Of a stretch of DNA of 64,000 bases, positions 1-12,062 are shown piece by piece. A program made the position numbers and the translations under genes. The notes under the pieces were generated by a model. The model saw only the letters and a program-made list of their open reading frames with translations. It was not told where the DNA came from and made no database searches. The DNA is from Streptomyces sclerotialus. GTDB taxonomy: Bacteria; Actinomycetota; Actinomycetes; Streptomycetales; Streptomycetaceae. The first letter of the stretch is position 1; each line of letters begins with the position of its first letter. The stretch covers positions 6,200,001-6,264,000 of the forward strand of contig NZ_JBFOHP010000002.1 of NCBI RefSeq assembly GCF_040907265.1, in the 5' to 3' direction.

Positions 1-258
1 TTCGTCGTCGAGCCCGGCGGCACGGGTCCCCAGCACCCACTCGGCGTCCAGCTCGGCGATTTCCTCGGCGTCCGCGAGGGCCAGCTGCTCCTGCCCGGTC
101 TCGCCCTTCAGGAAGTCCTTGGACAGCGGCGGCCGGTCGTACGGGCGGTGGTGCTCGTCCCCTACGATCACGAGGCGGCCCTGGAACCCCTGGGAGCGGA
201 GCGCCCGCGCGGCGTACAGTCCGGCCAGCGAAGCTCCGACGACGGTGACCGTCCTCAT
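1..258 (-). CDS. NAD(P)H:ferredoxin reductase, FAD-dependent (N-terminal part; gene runs off the left edge)
   Basis: Only the first 86 codons are present. The protein opens with a Rossmann FAD-binding motif (GASLAGLYAARALR, about residues 8-21) and carries the PYDRPPLSK motif near residues 39-47 that is typical of ferredoxin/rubredoxin reductases serving Rieske oxygenases and P450s. Its ATG overlaps the stop of the Rieske ferredoxin gene as ATGA, so the two are translationally coupled. Inferred role: pass electrons from NAD(P)H to that ferredoxin and on to the Rieske oxygenase encoded at 5376-6515. The C-terminal NAD-binding half lies outside the window. Confidence 0.88.
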   Translation of the reverse strand, partial: MRTVTVVGASLAGLYAARALRSQGFQGRLVIVGDEHHRPYDRPPLSKDFLKGETGQEQLALADAEEIAELDAEWVLGTRAAGLDDE

Positions 259-575
259 GCGGCGGTGCCTTCCTCGGCGGCGTGGTGGACGTAGATCATG
301 CCGTCCTCCACGGTGACGGGGTGGGTGCGGACGGCCCGCCGGGCGGGCAGGCAGGTCGGCATGCCGGTGCGCAGGTCGAAGGACGCGGCGTGCAGCGGGC
401 ATTCGACCAGGCAGCCCTCCAGCCAGCCGTCGGCGAGGGAGGCGTCCTGGTGGGTGCAGGTGTCGTCGATGGCGTAGATCTCGCCGTCGGCGTTGAAGAC
501 GGCGATCGGAGGTGCGGTGTCGATGCGTACGGACTCGCCTGCGGGCAGGTCGGTGAGGTGGCAGACGGGAATCAC
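255..575 (-). CDS. Rieske [2Fe-2S] ferredoxin
   Basis: A small 106-residue Rieske protein. Cluster ligands are visible as CTHQDASL and CPLHAASFD, the C-x-H plus C-x2-H pattern. I chose the GTG start at 575 because GAGGGG lies just upstream and the Rieske fold begins there (IPVCHLTDLP). An upstream ATG at 653 would add 26 residues of non-conserved sequence. It is the first gene of a leftward pair with the reductase, divergent from the IclR regulator gene. Inferred role: electron carrier between that reductase and the terminal oxygenase at 5376-6515. A nitrite-reductase small-subunit-like role is less likely in this context. Confidence 0.9.
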   Translation of the reverse strand: MIPVCHLTDLPAGESVRIDTAPPIAVFNADGEIYAIDDTCTHQDASLADGWLEGCLVECPLHAASFDLRTGMPTCLPARRAVRTHPVTVEDGMIYVHHAAEEGTAA

Positions 576-608
576 GGGGCACCCCTCATTACTGTTCGGT
601 ATAGTTGA

Positions 609-644
609 GTTCCGCGATGCGCACGGCGAAGCGCTCTGCGCAAC
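609..644. promoter_or_regulatory. Imperfect inverted repeat, candidate IclR-family operator
   Basis: Arms GTTCCGCGATGCGC (609-622) and GCGCTCTGCGCAAC (631-644) pair at 10 of 14 positions around an 8-nt centre. The site lies in the divergent intergenic region between the ferredoxin gene and the IclR gene. The right arm shares TGCGCAAC with the region upstream of the 1744 gene. Function is inferred. Confidence 0.4.
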
Positions 645-727
645 AGAATCCAAGCCGGGAGCTTGCGCGTCAAGCGCCTCCCTTCAGATGCCGGCCCGCA
701 TCGGGTCGCGCCAGGTGGTGAGATCGG

Positions 728-1543
728 ATGACGGACAAGGCGAAGGGCACTCCGGAGGCCAGCTCAGCGGAGAAATCGGCCCGCGGGGCGGGGAGTTCGG
801 TGCAGTCGGTGGACCGCGCGGTCACCGTGCTGGAGATCCTCGCCCGGCACGGCGAGGCGGGGGTGACCGAGGTCGCCGACGAGCTCGGCGTCCACAAGTC
901 GACGGCCTTCCGGCTGCTCGGCGTGCTGGAGAACCGCGGCCTGGTCTCCCAGGAGCAGGAGCGCGGCAAGTACTACCTCGGCGCCGGGGTGCTGCGGCTG
1001 GCCGGTGCCGCCGCGGTGCGCCTGGACATCTCGCAGGAGGGCGCGCCGATGTGCCGGCAGCTCGCCGAGGAGCTGGGCGAGACGGCCAACATCGCGGTCC
1101 TCGACAACGGCGCCGCGGTCAACATCATGCAGGCCCGCGGCCCGGCCTCGGTCACCGCGCAGAACTGGCTCGGCCGCCGTACCCCGCTGCACGCCACCTC
1201 CAGCGGCAAGGCGCTGCTGGCGTTCCAGCCGGGCCCGGTGCAGGACGCGGCGCTCGCCCGTAAGCTGCCGCGGCTGACCGAGCGGACCATCACCTCCGTC
1301 GCCGAGCTGCGTGCCCAGCTGGCCGAGGTGGTGCGTAACGGTTTCGCCGTGGCGATCGAGGAACTGGAGCTGGGGCTGCACGCGGTCGCGGCACCCGTGC
1401 GCGCGCACGACGGCCAGGTCATCGGCGCGATCAGCGTCTCGGCGCCCGCCTACCGGCTGGAGCCCGAGCGTATCCCGGAGGTCGCCAAGCGCACGGTCGA
1501 GGCGGCCCAGGAACTCTCCCGCCGGATGGGGTACGGGAGTTGA
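728..1543 (+). CDS. IclR family transcriptional regulator
   Basis: 271 residues. An N-terminal winged helix-turn-helix (about residues 20-85, including SVDRAVTVLEILARH and VHKSTAFRLLGVLENRG) is followed by the IclR effector-binding domain (about residues 95-265, with TPLHATSSGKALLAF and a late AISVSAPAYRLEPERI segment). It sits between the ferredoxin/reductase pair, which it faces divergently, and the betaine catabolic operon, which it precedes in the same direction. It is the obvious candidate local regulator of both. Whether it activates or represses, and its ligand (choline, betaine or dimethylglycine), cannot be read from sequence. A strong terminator follows it, so the operon should have its own promoter. 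Confidence 0.9.
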   Translation: MTDKAKGTPEASSAEKSARGAGSSVQSVDRAVTVLEILARHGEAGVTEVADELGVHKSTAFRLLGVLENRGLVSQEQERGKYYLGAGVLRLAGAAAVRLDISQEGAPMCRQLAEELGETANIAVLDNGAAVNIMQARGPASVTAQNWLGRRTPLHATSSGKALLAFQPGPVQDAALARKLPRLTERTITSVAELRAQLAEVVRNGFAVAIEELELGLHAVAAPVRAHDGQVIGAISVSAPAYRLEPERIPEVAKRTVEAAQELSRRMGYGS

Positions 1544-1583
1544 GCGCCGCCGGGTAGGCGGTTCGACCGTACGCAGGGACGTT

Positions 1584-1609
1584 GCGGGGCCGGTGTCCAC
1601 CGGCCCCGC
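1584..1609 (+). terminator. Rho-independent type hairpin after the IclR gene
   Basis: Perfect 12-bp arms GCGGGGCCGGTG (1584-1595) and CACCGGCCCCGC (1598-1609), followed by a short TTT. It separates the regulator from the downstream operon. Confidence 0.75.
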
Positions 1610-1701
1610 TTTCGTGTGCGCCGACCGTACCGGCCCTTTTACCAAGGGTTAACTCGTACCCCTTGACGGCGCCGTGGGGCGTTCCCAGTATGTCTCCCAT
1701 C

Positions 1702-1727
1702 GCGCAACGAGTCGTGCAGTGCGCAAC
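1702..1727. promoter_or_regulatory. Direct GCGCAAC repeats upstream of the betaine operon
   Basis: GCGCAAC occurs at 1702-1708 and 1721-1727, 19 bp apart, within 45 bp of the first gene of the operon. The second copy (TGCGCAAC) repeats part of the inverted repeat at 609-644. This suggests that one regulator, plausibly the local IclR protein, controls both transcription units. Confidence 0.35.
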
Positions 1728-1743
1728 ACTGAGGGGTAGGGGC

Positions 1744-5339
<3,596 letters not shown>

Positions 5340-5375
5340 GGGACCACCCCGAGCCCGCTTGAGGAGACCGTACAC

Positions 5376-6515
5376 ATGACGACCACACCCGAACTCGCGC
5401 CCACGTCTTCGCTGCTCACCACCCTGCCCGGCACCGCCTACACCGACCCGGAGACGTTCCGGCAGGAGCAGGAGAAGATCTTCGAGCGCCTGTGGTTCTG
5501 CGCGGTGCGCAGCGCCGACCTGGACAAGCCCGGTGCCTTCCGCACCGTGCAGGTCGGCCGGGAGAACGTACTGATCACCCGCAACCGCCGCGGCGAACTC
5601 CGCGCCTTCCTGAACATCTGCCGGCACCGCGGCGCCCGCCTATGCACCGAGGAGTCGGGCCAGGCCCGCCGTAACCTCCAATGCCCTTACCACGCCTGGA
5701 CCTACGACTTCGACGGCAAGCTCGTCGCCGCGCCCAATCTGACGTCGATGCCGGACCTCGACCGCACCGAACGCGGCCTGGTCACCGTCCCCTTGCGCGA
5801 ATGGCTCGGCTACGCCTGGGTCTGCCTGGCCGACGCGCCGCCCTCCTTCGAGGACACCGTGATCGGCGCGGCCGTCGAGCGGCTCGGCGACGCCGCCTCC
5901 ATCGAGCGGTACCGCACCGAGGGCCTGGCCCTGGGCAAGCGCATCACCTACGACGTGGCGGCCAACTGGAAGCTCATCATCGAGAACTTCATGGAGTGCT
6001 ACCACTGCGCCACGATCCACCCCGAACTGACCGACGTGCTGCCGGAGTTCGCCGACGGGTTCGCCGCCCAGTACTACGTCGGGCACGGTGCGGAGTTCGC
6101 CCCCGAGGCGGAGGGCTTCACGGTCGACGGCAAGGGCGGCTTCGGGCGGCTCCCGGAGATCGCCGAGGACCAGGACCGCCGGTACTACGCGATCACGGTA
6201 CGGCCGCAGGTCTTCGTCAACCTCGTGCCCGACCACGTGATCCTCCACCGGATGTTCCCGATGGCCGCCGACCGCACCGTCGTCGAGTGCGACTGGCTCT
6301 ACCTCCCCGAGGTGGTCGGGTCCGGCGCCGACGTCTCCCCCTCCGTCGAGCTGTTCCACCGCGTCAACCAGCAGGACTTCGAGGCGTGCGAGCGGACCCA
6401 GCCGGCCATGGACTCGCGTGCGTACCGGGACGGCGGCGTCCTCGTGCCCAGCGAGCACCACATCGGCGCCTTCCACCAGTGGGTCACCGAGCAGCTGGAG
6501 GACAAGCGTGCCTGA
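5376..6515 (+). CDS. Rieske non-heme iron oxygenase, glycine betaine/choline monooxygenase type (alpha subunit)
   Basis: 379 residues. The N-terminal Rieske domain has CRHRGARLC and CPYHAWTYDFDG (about residues 86-115). The catalytic domain has NWKLIIENFMECYHC followed by HPE, supplying the iron-binding histidines, and a distal QQDFEACERTQ segment with the likely acidic ligand. The ECYHC version of the motif is characteristic of choline monooxygenase and GbcA-type betaine demethylases. Because a choline dehydrogenase is encoded in the same operon and a formaldehyde dehydrogenase leads it, betaine demethylation (giving dimethylglycine and formaldehyde) is the likelier job. Electrons should come from the ferredoxin/reductase pair at 1-575. 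The gene overlaps the next by 8 bp. Confidence 0.85.
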   Translation: MTTTPELAPTSSLLTTLPGTAYTDPETFRQEQEKIFERLWFCAVRSADLDKPGAFRTVQVGRENVLITRNRRGELRAFLNICRHRGARLCTEESGQARRNLQCPYHAWTYDFDGKLVAAPNLTSMPDLDRTERGLVTVPLREWLGYAWVCLADAPPSFEDTVIGAAVERLGDAASIERYRTEGLALGKRITYDVAANWKLIIENFMECYHCATIHPELTDVLPEFADGFAAQYYVGHGAEFAPEAEGFTVDGKGGFGRLPEIAEDQDRRYYAITVRPQVFVNLVPDHVILHRMFPMAADRTVVECDWLYLPEVVGSGADVSPSVELFHRVNQQDFEACERTQPAMDSRAYRDGGVLVPSEHHIGAFHQWVTEQLEDKRA

Positions 6516-7980
6516 CCTGTTCATCGACGGGCGGTGGCAGGCGGCGGCCGGCGGGCGCACCCGCGAGATCCGCTGCCCCGCCGACCAGGCCCTCGTCGCG
6601 GTGGTCGACGAGGGCGGCGCCGAGGACGCCCGGGCGGCCGTGGCCGCCGCCCGGCGCGCCTTCGACACCGGGCCCTGGCCGCACACCACCGCCGCCCAGC
6701 GCGGCGCCAAGCTGCTGCGGGTCGCCTCCCTCCTGGAGCGGGACAAGCCGGCCCTGGCCCGCGCCGAATCGCTGGACACCGGGAAACGCCTGGTGGAGAG
6801 CGAGTTCGACATCGACGACATCGCTGCCTGCTTCCGCTACTTCGGCAAGCTGGTCACCGAGGAGGGCGACGGCGGCCGGACCGTCGACGCGGGCAGCGCC
6901 ACGGTCGAGAGCCGCGTCGTCCAGGAGCCGGTGGGTGTCTGCGCGCTGATCACCCCGTGGAACTACCCGCTGCTGCAGACCGCCTGGAAGGTCGCCCCGG
7001 CCCTCGCCGCGGGCAACACCTTCGTCCTCAAGCCCAGCGAGCTCACCCCGCACACCGCGATCCACCTGATGCGGCTGCTCGCCGAGTCCGGGCTGCCCGA
7101 CGGCGTCGCCAACCTCGTCCTCGGCAGCGGACCGGAGGCGGGCGCGCCGCTCACCGACCACCCCGACGTGGACCTGGTCTCCTTCACCGGCGGCCTGGCC
7201 ACCGGGCGGCGGATCATGGCCGCCGCCTCCGCCACCGTCAAGCGCGTCGCCCTGGAACTCGGTGGCAAGAACCCCAACATCGTCTTCGCCGACGCCGACT
7301 TCGACACCGCCGTCGACCACGCCCTGACCGCCGTCTTCCTGCACTCCGGGCAGGTCTGCTCGGCCGGCGCCCGGCTGCTGGTCGAGGACGCCCTGCACGA
7401 CCGCTTCGTCGACGAGGTGGTACGCCGGGCCCGCGGCATCCGGCTCGGCGGCCCCTTCGACCCGGACGCCCGCACCGGACCGCTGATCTCCGCGGCGCAC
7501 CGCGACAAGGTCGAGGCGTACGTCGCCGCCGGGCTCGCCGAGGGCGCCGTCCTGCGCTGCGGCGGCGCGCGCCCGGACGACCCAGCCCTCGCGGACGGCC
7601 ACTACTACCTGCCGACCGTCCTGGACGAGTGCACCTCCGGCATGTCCGTGGTGCGCGAGGAGTCCTTCGGCCCGGTCCTCACCGTCGAACGCTTCACCGG
7701 CGAGGACGAGGCGGTACGGCTCGCCGACGACACCGTCTACGGACTGGCGGGCGCCGTGTGGACCACCGACCCCGTACGCGCCGGCCGGGTCGCCGCCCGG
7801 CTGCGGCTCGGCACCGTCTGGATCAACGACTACCACCCCTACCTGCCGCAGGCGGAGTGGGGCGGCTTCAAGCAGTCCGGCACCGGGCGCGAACTGGGCC
7901 CCAGCGGGCTCGCCGAGTACCGCGAGACCAAGCACGTCTGGCGCAACACCGCACCGAAGGCGCAGTACTGGTTCGACTGA
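6508..7980 (+). CDS. betB: Betaine-aldehyde dehydrogenase (NAD-dependent aldehyde dehydrogenase)
   Basis: 490 residues, a full-length aldehyde dehydrogenase. Landmarks are LITPWNYPLLQ, the glutamate-containing ELGGKNPNIVF near residue 250, and the nucleophile region HSGQVCSAGARLLV near 285. I chose the GTG at 6508 because GGAGGACAAGC precedes it and the typical DLFIDGRWQAAAGG N-terminus follows directly. It starts inside the end of the oxygenase gene (8-bp overlap), so the two are coupled. Predicted reaction: betaine aldehyde to glycine betaine. Family members also take other aminoaldehydes, so substrate rests on context. Confidence 0.88.
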   Translation: MPDLFIDGRWQAAAGGRTREIRCPADQALVAVVDEGGAEDARAAVAAARRAFDTGPWPHTTAAQRGAKLLRVASLLERDKPALARAESLDTGKRLVESEFDIDDIAACFRYFGKLVTEEGDGGRTVDAGSATVESRVVQEPVGVCALITPWNYPLLQTAWKVAPALAAGNTFVLKPSELTPHTAIHLMRLLAESGLPDGVANLVLGSGPEAGAPLTDHPDVDLVSFTGGLATGRRIMAAASATVKRVALELGGKNPNIVFADADFDTAVDHALTAVFLHSGQVCSAGARLLVEDALHDRFVDEVVRRARGIRLGGPFDPDARTGPLISAAHRDKVEAYVAAGLAEGAVLRCGGARPDDPALADGHYYLPTVLDECTSGMSVVREESFGPVLTVERFTGEDEAVRLADDTVYGLAGAVWTTDPVRAGRVAARLRLGTVWINDYHPYLPQAEWGGFKQSGTGRELGPSGLAEYRETKHVWRNTAPKAQYWFD

Positions 7981-7992
7981 GGAGGAACGCCC

Positions 7993-9552
7993 TTGCCGCT
8001 CTCCGACGACGAAAGATCAGCGCAGGACGACGCCGGGCTGGCCGAGTTCGGCTACCGGCCCGAACTGAAACGCACCCTCGGCAACTTCCACACCTTCGCC
8101 GCCGGGATCAGCTACATCTCCATCCTGACCGGCACCTTCCAGCTCTTCTACTTCGGCTACGGGCACGGCGGCCCCGCCTACTGGTGGTCCTGGCCCCTGG
8201 TCTTCGCGGGCCAGCTGATGATCGCGCTGTCCTTCGCCGAGCTCGCGGCCCGCCACCCCGTCGCCGGCTCGGTCTACAACTGGGCGAAACGGCTCGGCAA
8301 CCCGCACATCGGCTGGCTCGCCGGCTGGATGATGCTCGTCGCCTCCATCGTCTCGCTCTCCGCCGTGGCGCTCGCGTACCAGCTCACGCTGCCGCAGATC
8401 TCCAGCGCCTTCCAGATCGTCGGGGACGGCAGCGGCCGGTACGACACCGCCACCAACGGCGTGCTGCTCGCCGGCGTCCTGATCCTCTTCACCACCCTGG
8501 TCAACGCCTTCGGCGTGAAGCTGATGGCCCGCATCAACACCGCGGGCGTCTTCATCGAGCTGATCGCCACCGTCGTGCTGATCGTGCTGTTCGCCGTGCA
8601 CGTGGTGCGCGGCCCGGACGTCGTCCTGGAGACCCACCACGCCGGGAACGGCCAGAGCTTCGGCTACCTGGGCGCCTTCCTCACCGCCTCGCTCGCCTCC
8701 GCCTACGTCATGTACGGCTTCGACACCGCGGCCTCGCTGGGCGAGGAGTCCCTCGACCCCTCCCGCAACGCGCCCCGCGCCATCCTCCGCGCGCTGCTCG
8801 CCTCCTTCGTCCTCGGCGGCCTGATCCTGCTGCTCGCCCTGATGAGCGTGCGCAGCCTGAACGGCGAGGGACTGGCCACCGACGGCCTCCAGTACGTCGT
8901 GCTGGACGTGCTCGGCGACACCGTCGGCAAGGCGATGCTGTGGTGCGTCCTGATCGCCGTGACGGTCTGCGCGCTGGCCGTGCACACCGCCGCCATCCGG
9001 CTGGCCTTCGCCATGTCGCGGGACAACAACCTGCCCGCCGCCGCGCTGCTCGCCCGGGTCAGCCCGCGGTTTCAAACGCCCGTGCTGCCCGCCGTGCTCG
9101 TCGGCGCGCTCTCCCTCGGCGTCCTGCTGATCAACATCCGCCAGCCGCAGATCTTCTCCGTCGTCACCAGCATCGGCATCATCATGATCTACGGCGCCTA
9201 TCTGCTGGTCACCACGCCGATGCTGATCGCCCGGCTGCGCGGCCGCTGGCGGCCGGCCCCCGGCCGCTTCTCCCTCGGCCGCTGGGGCCTGCCGGTCAAC
9301 GTCCTCGCCGTCCTGTGGGGCATCGGCATGATCGTCAACCTCGCCTGGCCCCGCGAGGCCGTCTACAACGCGACCCCGCCGCACCACTGGTACCTGCGCT
9401 GGGGCGCCGTCCTCTTCGTGGGCGCCGTCGCCCTCGGCGGCTTCGCCTACTACTGGTTCGTCCAGCGCCACCGCACGGGCGTGCTCGCCGAACACGCCGC
9501 CCGGCAGCCCGCATCCGACAACGAGGAGAGGACGCCCACCCATGTCCGGTGA
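7993..9552 (+). CDS. APC superfamily permease (probable choline/betaine or amine uptake)
   Basis: 519 residues with about twelve hydrophobic segments and APC landmarks early in the protein (NFHTFAAGISYISIL, SFAELAARHPVAGSVY). It starts at a TTG preceded by GGAGGAACGCCC at good spacing; no ATG or GTG fits the conserved N-terminus better. It lies 12 bp after betB and overlaps betA by 11 bp, so it is inside the operon. Substrate is inferred from context as choline, betaine or a related quaternary amine; APC carriers of this branch also move amino acids and ethanolamine. Confidence 0.8.
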   Translation: MPLSDDERSAQDDAGLAEFGYRPELKRTLGNFHTFAAGISYISILTGTFQLFYFGYGHGGPAYWWSWPLVFAGQLMIALSFAELAARHPVAGSVYNWAKRLGNPHIGWLAGWMMLVASIVSLSAVALAYQLTLPQISSAFQIVGDGSGRYDTATNGVLLAGVLILFTTLVNAFGVKLMARINTAGVFIELIATVVLIVLFAVHVVRGPDVVLETHHAGNGQSFGYLGAFLTASLASAYVMYGFDTAASLGEESLDPSRNAPRAILRALLASFVLGGLILLLALMSVRSLNGEGLATDGLQYVVLDVLGDTVGKAMLWCVLIAVTVCALAVHTAAIRLAFAMSRDNNLPAAALLARVSPRFQTPVLPAVLVGALSLGVLLINIRQPQIFSVVTSIGIIMIYGAYLLVTTPMLIARLRGRWRPAPGRFSLGRWGLPVNVLAVLWGIGMIVNLAWPREAVYNATPPHHWYLRWGAVLFVGAVALGGFAYYWFVQRHRTGVLAEHAARQPASDNEERTPTHVR

Positions 9553-11107
9553 AGCCGAAGAGTTCGACTACGTCGTCGTCGGCGGCGGCACGGCCGGCAA
9601 CGTCGTCGCCGCCCGGCTCAGCGAGGATCCCGCCGTCACCGTCTGCCTCCTGGAGGCCGGCCCCTCCGACGTCGGCGACGACAACGTGCTCCGCCTGGAA
9701 CGCTGGATGGGCCTGCTGGAATCCGGTTACGACTGGGACTACCCCGTCGAGCCCCAGGAGAACGGCAACAGCTTCATGCGGCACGCCAGAGCGAAGGTGC
9801 TGGGCGGCTGTTCCTCCCACAACTCCTGCATCGCCTTCTGGGCCCCGGCCGAGGACCTCGACGACTGGGCGGCGGGCGGTTGTACGGGCTGGGGCGCGAA
9901 GGACACCTTCCCGCTCTACCGGCGCCTGGAGTCCAACGACGCGCCCGGCGACCACCACGGCCGCACCGGCCCCGTCACCCTGCGCACCATCAAGGGTGCC
10001 GACCCCTGCGGCAGCGCCCTCCTGGCGGCCTGCGCCCAGCACGGCATCCCCACCACCCCGTTCAACACCGGCACGACCGTGCTCCGCGGCGCCAACTGGT
10101 TCCAGATCAACTCCGACGAGCACAACATCCGCCAGTCCTCGTCCGTGGCCTACCTCCACCCGATCCTCGGCCGCCGCCCCAACCTGGAGGTCCGCACCGG
10201 CGTCCGCGCCAAGCAGCTGATCATCGACGAGAGCCGCCGCTGCACCGGCGCGAGCTACCTCGACCCCGACCTGATCCACACCCGTACCGTCCGTGCCCGC
10301 CGCGAAGTCATCGTCTCCTGCGGCGCCATCGACACCCCCAAGCTGCTGATGCTCTCCGGCATCGGACCCGCCGCCCACCTGCGCGACACCGGCGTGGACG
10401 TCCTCGTGGACTCACCCGGCGTCGGCGAGAACCTCCAGGACCACCCCGAGGGCGTCATCATGTGGGAGGCGAAACAGCCCATGGTGACCAGCTCCCACCA
10501 ATGGTGGGAGATCGGCATCTTCGCCGACACCGAACCGGGCCTGGACCGCCCGGACCTGATGTTCCACTACGGCTCCGTGCCCTTCGACCTGAACACCGCC
10601 CGGCACGGCTACCCCACCTCCGAGAACGCCTTCTGCCTCACCCCGAACGTCACCCGCGCCCGCTCCCGCGGCACGGTCCGGCTGCGCACCCGCGACTTCC
10701 GCGACAAGCCGAAGGTCGACCCCCGCTACTTCACCCACGAGCACGACGTACGGGTGATGACCTACGGGCTGCGCCTCGCCCGGGAGATCGCCGCACAGCC
10801 GGCGCTCGCGGACTGGGCGGGCGCCGAACTGGCCCCCGGCCCGGACGTCCGGACCGACGAGGAGCTGCTGGACTACATCGCCAAGACGCACAACACCGTC
10901 TACCACCCGGCCTGCACGGTGAAGATGGGCGCGGACGACGACGCCATGGCACCGCTGGACGCCCGGCTCCGGGTCAAGGGGATCCAGGGACTGCGCGTCG
11001 CGGACGGCTCGGTCATGTCGGACCTGGTCACCGTCAACCCCTGCATCACCACGATGATGATCGGCGAGAAGTGCGCCGACCTGCTGAAGGAGGACGCCGC
11101 CCGCTAA
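9542..11107 (+). CDS. betA: GMC family oxidoreductase, probable choline dehydrogenase
   Basis: 521 residues. The N-terminal FAD motif is DYVVVGGGTAGNVVAARLSED. The GMC signature region (ARAKVLGGCSSHN) and the C-terminal catalytic histidine region (TVYHPACTVKMG followed by LRVADGSVM and TVNPCITTMMIGEK) are all present. Predicted to oxidise choline to betaine aldehyde at the membrane. It is the last gene of the operon; its TAA shares bases with the convergent ANTAR gene stop. Other GMC alcohol oxidases are possible, but the neighbours favour choline. Confidence 0.85.
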   Translation: MSGEAEEFDYVVVGGGTAGNVVAARLSEDPAVTVCLLEAGPSDVGDDNVLRLERWMGLLESGYDWDYPVEPQENGNSFMRHARAKVLGGCSSHNSCIAFWAPAEDLDDWAAGGCTGWGAKDTFPLYRRLESNDAPGDHHGRTGPVTLRTIKGADPCGSALLAACAQHGIPTTPFNTGTTVLRGANWFQINSDEHNIRQSSSVAYLHPILGRRPNLEVRTGVRAKQLIIDESRRCTGASYLDPDLIHTRTVRARREVIVSCGAIDTPKLLMLSGIGPAAHLRDTGVDVLVDSPGVGENLQDHPEGVIMWEAKQPMVTSSHQWWEIGIFADTEPGLDRPDLMFHYGSVPFDLNTARHGYPTSENAFCLTPNVTRARSRGTVRLRTRDFRDKPKVDPRYFTHEHDVRVMTYGLRLAREIAAQPALADWAGAELAPGPDVRTDEELLDYIAKTHNTVYHPACTVKMGADDDAMAPLDARLRVKGIQGLRVADGSVMSDLVTVNPCITTMMIGEKCADLLKEDAAR

Positions 11108-11943
11108 CGCCTCTCCTTGGGGCCCTTCTTGCGGAACGGGTCGGGCGGGGAGCCGTCCACGACCGAGCGCGCGAGGTCGTGGAGATTGCGCTGGTGCGCA
11201 CGCGCGTACCGGCGCAGCTCCGTGAACGCCCCGTCCGTAGGAACGCCGAAACGCTCCGCGAGCATCCCCTTGGCCTGCTCGATGACGATCCGGCTGCGCA
11301 GCGCCTGTTCCAGCTGGCCGACCTGGTCCCGGGTGCGGCGGTGCCGCAGGTGCAGCGCGGCGGCCTCGGCCAGCGCCCGCGCCGGAACCGCGCGCTCCGG
11401 CGGCAGGGAGGCGTCCGAGTCGTGATAGAGCACCAGCGCGCCCAGCGCCGGCCCGAGCCGGCCGCCCGCGGCCGGCGTGTCCTCCGGCCCGGCCACCGTC
11501 AGCGGCACCGCACTGACCCGGCGGATCCCCAGCTCCTGCGCCCGCGCGGCGAACCGCGGCCAGCGGGTGGTGGCCGCCGCGTCCGCCAGCGGTACCTCGT
11601 CCGCGGGAGCGCCGGCCAGGCAGTCCCGTACCGGGCCCTGACCGAGTTTCTCCTCCAGCTCACCCAGCGCCTCGGCCCGCTGTCCCGAGGCGGCGGTGAC
11701 GGGTGGCCGCCCGGCCAGCACGGCCACCGCTTCCGGCGCGGTCCGGCCGCCCAGCAGGCCCACGTAACCGATCAGGGCCGCGGCGTGCCGGGCCGGCTCC
11801 CGGTCGGCGGACGAGGCAAGATCCAGCAGCGCCCCGGTCAGCAGCCGTTCGCGCTCAGGGCCCGCAGGAGCGGCTGACGGGCCTCGCGGGCCGTCCGGAT
11901 CCGCCGCGTCCATGGCGAGGCGCGGCGCGGGAAAAGCCTCCAT
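11104..11943 (-). CDS. ANTAR domain RNA-binding regulator with GAF-like sensor
   Basis: 279 residues from the ATG at 11943; a TTG at 11967 and an ATG at 11913 are alternatives and no strong ribosome site settles it. The C-terminus is a clear ANTAR domain (about residues 205-265: LRSRIVIEQAKGMLAERFGV, then a second helix ending RNLHDLARSVV). The middle resembles a degenerate GAF sensor. ANTAR proteins bind paired RNA hairpins and prevent transcription termination. No partner kinase is adjacent and I saw no tandem-hairpin ANTAR target nearby. Its stop overlaps that of betA, so the two genes converge with no spacer. Confidence 0.85.
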   Translation of the reverse strand: MEAFPAPRLAMDAADPDGPRGPSAAPAGPERERLLTGALLDLASSADREPARHAAALIGYVGLLGGRTAPEAVAVLAGRPPVTAASGQRAEALGELEEKLGQGPVRDCLAGAPADEVPLADAAATTRWPRFAARAQELGIRRVSAVPLTVAGPEDTPAAGGRLGPALGALVLYHDSDASLPPERAVPARALAEAAALHLRHRRTRDQVGQLEQALRSRIVIEQAKGMLAERFGVPTDGAFTELRRYARAHQRNLHDLARSVVDGSPPDPFRKKGPKERR

Positions 11944-12062
11944 CAGAACAGTCAATGCCCGGGGCAAGCCCGCCGATATCCACTATGCGTAGGGTAAGTA
12001 CACCAAGCGCAGTCGGCTGCTCACCGTGCGCTGACGGCGGACGGCCGAAGAAGGGAGCAGTG

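Noticed and set aside
6534..10220. 1228-codon frame across betB, permease and betA
   Set aside because: Arg/Pro/Gly-rich shadow frame with no domain; the three sense genes are clear.
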